Shown one piece after another: positions 55,861 through 64,000 of a stretch of DNA of 64,000 nt. The notes under the pieces were generated by a model. It was not told the origin of the DNA. It worked only from the letters and a program-made list of their open reading frames with translations, and made no database searches. Source of the stretch: Erigeron canadensis (Eukaryota; Streptophyta; Magnoliopsida; Asterales; Asteraceae). The position numbers were made by a program, and so were the translations under genes. How positions within the stretch are numbered: the stretch's first letter is position 1; every line of letters starts with the position of its first letter. The DNA lies in the NCBI RefSeq assembly GCF_010389155.1, contig NC_057765.1:24988980-25052979 (forward strand), read 5' to 3'.

Positions 55861-58000
55861 TCGGCTTTCACTTGTAAGCAAGTGAGGCATTCACTAACAT
55901 TCTAGCAATGTCTTTCTTCATTCCCGGCCACCAATACAAGTCTCTCAAGCCAAAATACATCTGTCGGAACCCGGATGAACCGAGTAGGCCGACTTATGAG
56001 CTTTATTCATAAATTTTAACCGCCACCCGCCAAGAACGGGTATCCTCAACCGTTCAACAAAGGATAACCTGTCATCATCTTTCCTATCAAATTGTTCTTC
56101 TAAGCCGTGTAATGCTTCATTGATGAAGTTTTCCAGTCTAGTTGCCAATCTTTGTGCTTCAATGATGGAGTCACGAACACTCCTTATCATGGTGAGGCTT
56201 ATGGCTCTAGTTTGTCTTGGCTTGATATGCTCCTTTCGGTTTAAGGCATCGGCTACAACATTTGCGTTACCCGGATGGTACCAGATGACACAATCATAGT
56301 CACTGAAAAGCTCAAGCCATCTTTTTTGCCTCATATTTAATTCACTTTGATCAAAAATATGTTGAAGGCCACCGCTCCTAACTCCAAATCATGGGTCGGG
56401 TAATTCTTCTCATGCACCTTCAATTTCGTAAATGCATAAGCAATCACCTTACCCCTTTGCATTAAGACACAACCTAATCCTTGCCCGGATGCATCACAAT
56501 ACACAACAAAGTCATCGGCTCCATCGGGCAAGCTTAATATGGGTGCACCACACAACTTGTCTTTCAACAATTGGAATGCTTGTTCTTGTTTTTCAATCAA
56601 ACCTTCTTTCTTGTTGAGTCAACAAGGTCAAAGGTTGGGCAATCTTAGAAATTGACGAATCTCGGTTGGCGTTTTGGGTCGTCTCCATTTTTTTTCACCG
56701 CTTCAACCATACTTGGGTCCACATGGATTCCTTCCTTGCTCACCACGTGACCAAGAAAGTGGACCTCTTCAAGCCAAAATTCACACTTGGAGGACTTGGC
56801 ATACAATTTCTCCTTCTGGAGTATCTCCAAGACTTGCTTCAAATGTTCGGCATGTTCTTCTTTTATCTTGGAGTAGATAAGAATGTCATCAATGAAAACA
56901 ATGAAAAATTGATCCAAGTAGGGCGAACACACCCGGTTCATCAAGTCCATGAACACCGTCGGTGCATTTGTCAACCCGAATGGCATAACCGTGAATTCAA
57001 AGTGCCCATAACGTGTACGGAAAGTCGTTTTGGGAATATCATCTTCATGAACACGTAGTTGGTGATAACCCGACCGCAAATCAATTTTTGAAATGAAACG
57101 AGCACCTTGGAGTCGGTCAAATATATCATCAATCCTTGGAAGAGGATAACGATTCTTCACCGTGAGTTTGTTTAGTTCCCGATAATCGATGCACATAAGT
57201 AAAGAACCGTCTTTCTTTTTGACAAATAAGACCAGTGCACCCCAGGTTGAATGACTTGGGCGGATGAAACCCTTTTCTTGGAGTTCTTTGAGTTGGGTGG
57301 CCAACTCTTGCATTTCGGCTATGGCTAAGCGGTAGTGTGCTTTGGCCACGGGAGAAGCATTTGGGACAAGATCAATATGGAAATCAAGTTCACGGTATGG
57401 AGGCAAGCCCAGTAAGTCACCCGGGAATACATCCATGAATCTATTAACCACGGGTACGGCTTTCAATTTGACCTTTGTGACATTAACATTATAGATCTTT
57501 CCTTCCCATGGTTCGGTCGTCTCGTCTTGAACTACTAACTCATCCCCATCGTCTAACGGAATTCTTACCAACCGACTACCACAATCTATAACCGCGTTCA
57601 TTGCCGACATCCAATCCATTCCTACAATCACATCAAAGCTACCAATATCAAAAGGAACCAAGTATATCAAGAACGGGTGGTCACATAACTCTAAAGTGCA
57701 ATCACGAACAACTTGATCAATTTTAGTTAACCCACCATTTACCATTTCAAGTTCAAAATAATATGACAAAGGACTAAGGCTAGCATCAATCAACGGGATG
57801 AAGTCATTGGAAACAAGACTAAAATCGGCACTCAAGTCAAATAATACGGTGGCATATTGATTGTTGAGAAGAAAAGTACCTGCCACGACGTTTAGGTCAA
57901 CACGAGCCTTGGCCACATTCACGGCAAAAGCTCTACCATGGGGAGCAAGTTGTTGTGGAGCTTGATGTTGTGGGCCTTGATTTCCCCGGTAATTTGAATA
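55861..58000 (-). pseudogene. Gypsy protease, RT, RNase H and integrase zinc site, broken
   Basis: Protease: [14 protein letters not shown] aligns with the usual DTGAD-type site but has lost the Gly, so it is probably inactive. RT: the long frame 57922-56645 holds [50 protein letters not shown] and the catalytic FIDDILIYS. About 40 bp are missing near 56640, with stops after RFVNF. RNase [11 protein letters not shown] and HDLELGAV remain, but a deletion near 56367 (about 70 bp relative to 43433-43505) removes the third catalytic Asp region. The integrase HHCC site follows with small indels (PGSDR then a frameshift near 55960). The block ends at the TSD of element X. Confidence 0.88.
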
Positions 58001-59345
58001 TGATTAGGGTGCACGGTCACTTGGACCGGCAATTTGAAGTTGATTAGGGTGCACGGTCACTTGGACTTGTTGGCCAATGAGGTTTGGGCACCGGTTACGG
58101 TAGTCGTCTTGGCTACCACATTCATAGCAAGTACCCGGGGCCATCGGGGGAAGCCTCACATTAAGAGGAACAACGTTCAATGGTGCATTTCGGCGGTTAG
58201 TTGGACAAAACCTTGAAGTGTGACCCGGTTGGTTGCATTGGAAGCAAACATCACATCTCACATTGGCCCAATGGTGACGGTTACACCTAGGGCATAAAGG
58301 GCTAGCCCCGGCATAACCACCTTTTGGAGGACGCGTCGCCGCCATAACCTCCGCAAAAACCTTCCCACCACGGCTAGGACATTTATGATCATGCGTCTCA
58401 TCTTTCTTGGTGCCACTCGACCTGGCCACCTCCTTTCTCTTACCATCACCCTTACTCAACTTACCACCCCTAATAAGTTCCAACGTCACACTAGCGGTGC
58501 GGGTGGTTGCTTCTTTCTTGGTTGCTTCTCACTTCATGAGGCAACCCCGCAACATACTTCTCAATTTTCACTTCTTGGTGACTCACATAATGGGGAATGA
58601 GTCTCGAGAGTTGGCCAAATCGACGAGTGTAACTCTCATAGTCTCCTCCCTTCATAGCAAGTTTAGAAAACTCCACTTGCAAGTCTCTCATTTCATGTGC
58701 CGGGCAATATTTAGCGACTATCATATCTTTGAACTCTCCCCAAAGTACGTTATTAGCCCCGTCAATCCCCAATTTAACAACCTCCTCATTCCACAATTCA
58801 AGGGCATCACCCTTCAACATACCGGTGGCATAAGTAATTCTTTGGTGGAAGGCACAACCACTCCGAGCAATGATTGACTCAATTTCCTTCAACCATTCTA
58901 AGCAACCCGTGGCATCACTTTCTCTAATAAACTCCGGAGCTCCACAAAGTTTGAAGTCTTTAAATAAACATCCTTGTTGGTAAACATTGTAGCCTCTTTG
59001 TTGAACATACCCTTCTCCATTTCCTTCACCATTCGCGTTCACATCTTCATTTTCGTTTTCATTTTCATTCTCAACATTCTCCTCTTCAGCTTTCGGCTCT
59101 TCTTGAGGACCTCTAGCATCCATGGCCGTTTGAATTCGAGCCACTAGATCCGGCATGAGATCATTTGAGGCTTGAATGATAACCTCGGTTGTTACCCGAG
59201 GGTTTACACCACCCCGGCCACCTCGGCTACCATGACCTCCTTGACCTCCTCTACCACCACGTTCTCCCCTACCACCACGTCCACCTACTACCTCTTCTTC
59301 TTCTTGAGCACGAGGGCGGCAAATAACTCTCTTCGGTCTAACCAT
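58001..59345 (-). pseudogene. Gypsy gag, frameshifted
   Basis: The start MVRPKRVICRPRAQEEEEV at 59345 is followed by a Gly/Arg-rich stretch (GGRGGRGERGG) and the retrotransposon Gag domain (FIRESDATGCLEWLKEIES, YATGMLKGDALELWNEEV, FSKLAMKGGDYESYTRRFGQ, YVAGLPHEVRS). A frameshift near 58500-58540 separates it from LELIRGGKL and the zinc region. The first knuckle, CFQCNQPGHTSRFC, is a good CCHC; the second, CYECGSQDDYRNRC, has Asp in place of His. A small direct duplication (GATTAGGGTGCACGGTCACT twice, at about 58002 and 58040) lies at the gag-protease border. Confidence 0.88.
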
Positions 59346-59360
59346 TCTTTCCTGACACAC

Positions 59361-60823
59361 TTGTTAGATTAGCAAGTTAGTTCTCACAATTCACACACGA
59401 GTTAACCAAAGTATGGCAATAATCTAAGGCTTCATCGATCGTACCATTCGCAATAAACCATACAATCACGAATCATTCAACACAATATAAAACGGGCTAA
59501 GTCATGACAAGGCGGGTAAAGCATAGTCCGAATCTTAACTTCAACATTCAACACATTAAAAGTGTATGTATACAGGGAGTACCAGCGGCTAACCCTCCAC
59601 ACCGTTAATATATTGAATTGACGTCGGGATTCGGTTCCGTTATGCTCTCTAAGTATTGGTCGGGTATGTATACAGGGTGTACTAGCGGCTAACCCTCCAC
59701 CTAACCAACACTCATTAAGCATACCAAGTTACCTATTATACTTCATCCACAATGCGCAATCCACGAGGCCACTAACTTTATATGACATAGGATAACCATA
59801 AATTTGTTGATCAGGTGCCTCTAGGGTTACGGAATGTCATACTCCGTTAATATCCTCATTTCACTTTGCTAGGGTTAAACAATAAACTACAAGAATATAC
59901 GTTAACATTCGTTTGGTAAGTCACGGTGTATCCGGACACTAATATATACGTTCATCAAGTCATCACATAACAATCAAGTCACAAGCCATGGTAAACCTGC
60001 GAACTCCGTTCAAACAAGTTTTATGCATCATACAATTCACGTTGCACACAAAATTTCCTATCATGCATCCTAATATGAAAAATGTAAGGTACCCTATTGT
60101 TGCGTGGATCTAATAAGACGCGATTCGTTATGTCAAGAGTGCGGAATCCTCTTGAGATAACTAGATTGCTATTGCCTTCCGTCGATTAATGAGCAATTAA
60201 TCAACCTAAGGATGTGCACGAGCTTGTAGTTCATGTTGGAGGTCACACGAGCTACAATTTGCCTTCATTCGTCAATTCGTGACTGTTATGTCTCAATTGA
60301 TTCAACGATTTACCTAATTTTGTAGATTAGGTCTTGTATTTATACTAGTTGTGTATTGGATCATGTGGGCTTCGGCCTTAATTAGATAATTAGGCCCAAA
60401 ATTAACAATAACCAATCTACCTCGTGCTGACATCAGTACGAGGGTAATCCCATGTGCTGATGACGTCAGCACGAGGGACATGCCTTTGGTCCTTTGTTTT
60501 ACTTCATTTGGATCGTACATAATATCCAACCATCATTTAAGCATCCTACGACACTTATAAACCTTGGTTCTATGTTCTTGTACCTGCAAAACAATATACA
60601 ACACACAAACACAATACGAAACTTAAACAGATATAATATTGAAGTTCAAACGTAATCATTAAATATCAACACAAGTTCTTATTTAAATGATTACAATCAT
60701 AGTTCCTAAAACATAGACGATAATCAAATCTATGTTGCGATTGTCACAACGAATCTGCGTCTGCAAAAAATGTGGGTGCAATGGCTATAGGCTAGGTCAA
60801 TCCACCTAATTCTCTACAACCAC
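59361..60823 (-). other. Gypsy 5' leader
   Basis: No coding sequence of note. A direct repeat GTATGTATACAGGG(A/T)GTAC then AGCGGCTAACCCTCCAC occurs at about 59565-59605 and 59665-59702. CGTGCTGA(C)-type words (GTGCTGACATCAGTACGAGG, GTGCTGATGACGTCAGCACG) near 60422-60475 form short inverted repeats. Confidence 0.55.
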
Positions 60824-60836
60824 GGCTCTGATACCA
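60824..60836 (-). other. Gypsy primer binding site (initiator-Met tRNA)
   Basis: The minus strand reads TGGTATCAGAGCC three bases from the LTR end, a perfect match to the plant initiator-Met tRNA primer site. Confidence 0.9.
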
Positions 60837-60839
60837 TTC

Positions 60840-63543
60840 TGTAACACCCCAACAAGGTGGAATCATGAGGGTTACATACTAAGCACAGCATGACATGGAA
60901 ATTAAGTAGAGACGATCTAAAATGCATTTAAAGGAATGGACAAGCCATAAATCAATCAATTACAAATACCAGAATCATACAAAAATGCATAAGGAGCACC
61001 TCCATCAAACGTTTACAAAATATAGTTCAAAAGATGGTAAATGATCCTAAGCATAACCCATAATCGGGAACTATGAATCACGAATCCATGAAGTCCAAGT
61101 TCACGTCCAATCCTAGCACAATCAAGCAATAAATCATCCAATACGTCGTCCATTAACTTGCTCACCTAAAAAGTGTACTAAAACGTGTCAACATAAAGTT
61201 GGTGAGTTCGTAGGTTTAAGTAATAAAAATCAAGTGTCAGGATATCAACCGTTAACAATACACGAGGATTAGGATACCTAATCATGTTCACACGAATCAA
61301 GACAAGTCATCATTTACGTTTAATAATAGTTATAACGGCACGACTTACATATTAAATAATGCGCGATAAACCGGCACGACTTACATGATGAACAATGTGC
61401 GAAATACGTTTCTGGCACGACTTACATAATAGATAATGCGCGATAAACCAGCACGACTTACATGATAACAATGCACGATATACGTTTCTGGCACGATTTA
61501 CATAATAAATAATGCGCAATCATAAACACATACAATCACGTTAACAAGTAAAACAATCAAGCATTCAACATCTTGTTCCATATCATAACAAGCGAATCAA
61601 TCGACAAGCGTTTAATAAACGAGTACACTTTCCACCCCAAATAAAGTAAACGTAGGGGCTACGAAACTCACATTTGCCTTGAATGTCGAGTTTATAATTA
61701 AATTATAAATGTTCAATGAAATATAGTTGTCCTGAATTCTTCAAAGTTCACGGCCTATCAATACGTTCATACAACATTCATATTAATATATATTCCTTTA
61801 TCTAAATACACTTGTATACATACTAATGTATATATATGTGTGTGTGTGCGCGCGCCCGCGTTTATGTATGTGTACTTGCTTGACGTTAAAATTTAGGGTT
61901 TCATGACTTGTATATGTAAGTGTGTGTTTGTGTGTGTATATATACATACACGATTCCCTTTTCGTTTAGTGACACAAGGCTTTGTTTGGCATACGACTTT
62001 AGACACACAAGACAATTAGAATCGGGCCCCACAGAAGTTGGGAGTCGACCCAAAAGGAAGCCCAAAACAAACCAATGAAGCTGGGCCCCCAAGGCTAGAA
62101 AGAAAAGGGAATGGAATATAAGCTAATATAGGCCAGCGTGTGAGACGTCCCATATGGCGTCTAGTACGGTCATCAGAAAAACAAGCAGCATGCATGACGG
62201 TATGGGGAGGCGTGTGGGGCGGTTTGCCAACAACTGGCCGGCGTGTCAGACAATGTATGCCACCATCCCAGACGATGGCTCGGAATGAATGGTTTCAGCG
62301 TTCAAGCCGGCATAAAACAGGAAAGAAGACCGTCTGGTGACCGTAAGGCTTATTTGAAGGTGTCAGAGTACCGTCTCGGACGGTCTCCTCACCGTAGCAG
62401 ATGGTGATGGGGGTCAGGTCAGCATCCTAGACGCCATGGATGGCGTATCGCACGGTGGTACAGAAATCAGGGACGATCTAGGCAAAGGCATGATCAACAT
62501 GAAGGTTTGACCAGAAAGTCAAACTTGACTTTTATGCTCCAAAACCGTAATTCATTTAGGAGGGATCGATTCAAAATGATCTGAGACTTGTTTTAGGTCT
62601 TGTTAAACGTATAGGATGTAAACAAACGCATCCCATAACATTCCTTCGATTCTATTTATCAAATTTGAAATTTATTTGTTTTGACTAAATTTTTATTCAT
62701 TTATAAACCCTAATTTCAATTTAAAATGTTTTTGACCCAAAATTCGACCAAGATCAGTTTACAAGAGTCTCACAACATGTTTGTAGTCATAACCCACTCA
62801 ATGATTCGACCCGAAACATCCTACAAGTGAAAAGACCTGCTTTTGACCCACTTTGTCCATAAAAACCATAATTCGACCCATCTAATGTTTTAGCTTGATA
62901 ATTGACTCAAGAATGATTCCAAATGATCAAAAACCTGATTGTAAATATAAAATGATAATTTTAAGACGAATTTAACTTACCAAAACTTCTACTAGAAGCT
63001 CAAACCCGAATTTAAGCTTAAATTATGATTTCTTACACTTGAAGATGAAATCTTGTGATATGATGATCCAATGATGATAATGATGATGAATTTAATATGA
63101 TTCTAACATAAAACACAATCAATGGTGTAAGTATTTAACGAGAGAGAGACATGATGATTGGTGAGGGCATTTAATGATGAATAAGAGAGTGAGAGGTGGA
63201 TAGAATTGAATGGGTGGTAAAATGGAAGACTTGGGATTGGGGTGGATAAGGTTTGGTCAAATGGTAATGTTTCATGGGTCATTGGTCGACCCATGGATCA
63301 CCCGATTACATTTCTAGTCAATTTAAACGTCACATTATGTCATAAGACTGATAAACGTTCACGTAGCTTCAACTAACATAAATACACGTTTCTAATTTAT
63401 AAATAAATGAATGAATTTTTTTTTACATTAACTAGAACAATTAAATAATTAACACATTCGGGTCAACGGTCCACTAATCAAGTAAGCACGTTAAATTCAA
63501 GTTTATTAAAAGTTAAACGGGTCAAAAATTCTCAAATGTTACA
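60840..63543 (-). repeat. Gypsy 5' LTR (2704 bp)
   Basis: It starts TGTAACACCCCAACAAGG and ends CTCAAATGTTACA, followed by the TSD TATAA. It is collinear with 38049-40695 apart from substitutions, the terminal duplication missing here and an extra segment of about 100 bp at 63180-63280. It contains the AATGCGCGATA array, a TG/CG alternating tract near 61835-61862 and the GACGGT cluster. Confidence 0.92.
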
Positions 63544-63548
63544 TATAA

Positions 63549-63913
63549 AATGTCCATCGTCAAGGAAAGGAGATCATATATCAGTCTTCTTTCAAACATT
63601 GTTCTTACACTCTTGGGGGCTAGGAGTGGTATGGTTGATTTTATCAACCCTTCCAAAGTTATCCAATAATATTTATCCACCTCACTTTACCTTTTCAACT
63701 ATCCCACTCAACCGCCCCAACTTTTTTTTAGTGGCATTCCATAAAATTTTCAACCCTTCCAACTTTTTTTTTTAAAAAATAAATAAAAAAACATTACATT
63801 TTATTATTAAAACATAACATATTATAAATAAAAACACAATACTACATTTAAAAACAACTAAAAAAACACTAACATTATTTTTAATACTAAAACACACAAC
63901 ACACTAAAACATA
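63549..63913. other. AT-rich flank with possible TIR start
   Basis: After the gypsy TSD comes AT-rich DNA. GGGGGCTAGGAGTGGTATGG at about 63616 could be the terminal repeat of a PIF/Harbinger-type element, whose other end would lie beyond the window. The repeated ACTAAAACA/AAACAC words at 63780-63910 are low-complexity. No gene. Confidence 0.35.
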
Positions 63914-64000
63914 CTAAATTAAATCTTCAATTGGTGGTGGTTGAAAAGTCGGGTCATCGAGGTGTGCCAAATCTAGACTCGATACATGCTCTGTAAGATC
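63914..64000 (-). CDS. 3' end of an unidentified ORF, possibly a PIF/Harbinger-type (ALP1-like) transposase
   Basis: Read on the minus strand from the window edge, 28 codons (DLTEHVSSLDLAHLDDPTFQ then PPPIEDLI) end in TAG at 63916-63914. The DLTEH string and the acidic Pro-rich end remind me of the C-termini of plant ALP1-like transposases, and a TIR-like string lies 300 bp downstream. This is too short for a firm call; a chance ORF is possible. Confidence 0.3.
   Translation of the reverse strand, partial: DLTEHVSSLDLAHLDDPTFQPPPIEDLI

Larger units (their letters stand above)
38049..63543 (-). mobile_element. Ty3/gypsy chromovirus-type retrotransposon (Tekay/Del-like) split by nested element X
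   Basis: The 5-bp target duplication TATAA (38044-38048 and 63544-63548) and TG...CA LTRs fix both ends exactly. In the coding direction (minus) the order is 5' LTR (63543-60840), tRNA-Met PBS, leader, gag, protease, RT, RNase H, integrase zinc site, [element X], integrase core, chromodomain-like end, PPT and 3' LTR (40695-38049). The total span is 25.5 kb, of which 14 kb is X. LTRs of about 2.65-2.7 kb and the RARRGPEFTWE C-terminal motif fit Tekay/Del chromoviruses. Every ORF is interrupted, so this copy is dead. The LTRs differ by scattered substitutions and indels, so it is not recent. Confidence 0.92.

Noticed and set aside
58407..58877. 156-codon plus-strand ORF
   Set aside because: Antisense to gypsy gag; no recognisable features.

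Overview
This is nuclear DNA of a flowering plant, most likely a eudicot. The evidence is an intron-rich dynamin-related gene with GT-AG introns and plant-type sequence, AT-rich intergenic DNA, Ty1/copia and Ty3/gypsy elements primed by initiator-Met tRNA, and many small Helitrons and TIR elements. The family is uncertain; an Asteraceae-like repeat style is only an impression. There are no operons, rRNA genes, functional tRNA genes or CRISPR arrays.

Layout. Bases 1-237 hold the first exon, cut by the window edge, of a DRP3-type dynamin paralogue on the minus strand. From 467 to 4.3 kb there are Helitron and TIR transposon remnants and a broken F-box gene. A decayed Ty1/copia element without a recognisable 3' LTR fills about 4.3-11.05 kb. 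A cluster of Helitron-like elements covers 12.25-16.17 kb. The one complete host gene is DRP3 (16572-22645, minus strand, 21 exons as I model it, 808 residues). It predicts a dynamin-like GTPase for mitochondrial and peroxisomal fission. It carries an internal in-phase tandem duplication and a decayed C-terminal tail. From 22.9 to 38 kb the DNA is accessory: a TIR element, a 2.7-kb solo gypsy LTR (24070-26778), SINE-like pieces, a possible organellar DNA insertion (about 29.55-30.19 kb), two TIR elements beside TA microsatellites, a hAT-type transposon with a perfect 8-bp target duplication (32739-36910), and a fold-back MITE.

The right 40% is one nested retrotransposon stack. A chromovirus-type Ty3/gypsy element on the minus strand (38049-63543, 5-bp target duplication TATAA) was split by a plus-strand LTR element, called X here (41854-55860, target duplication TCGGC), which carries an Athila-ORF1-like gag. 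X holds remnants of a third element Y (about 47.0-52.3 kb), and Y holds a 1.28-kb solo LTR (48906-50186, target duplication AATTC). All polymerase ORFs are broken by stops, frameshifts or deletions. The window ends in the 3' end of a possible PIF/Harbinger-type ORF.

The most unusual items are: (i) a DRP3 exon made by fusing two duplicated exons across an 18-nt former intron end that stays open; (ii) a copy of the host sequence flanking the 3' LTR of X, sitting between the 5' LTR of X and its internal region; (iii) a 418-bp tandem duplication spanning the polypurine tract and LTR start of X; (iv) arrays of GC-rich short motifs, notably the near-palindrome TGCGGCGCA, in LTRs of separate families. 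All boundaries were read by eye; none was tested by alignment software or a database search.
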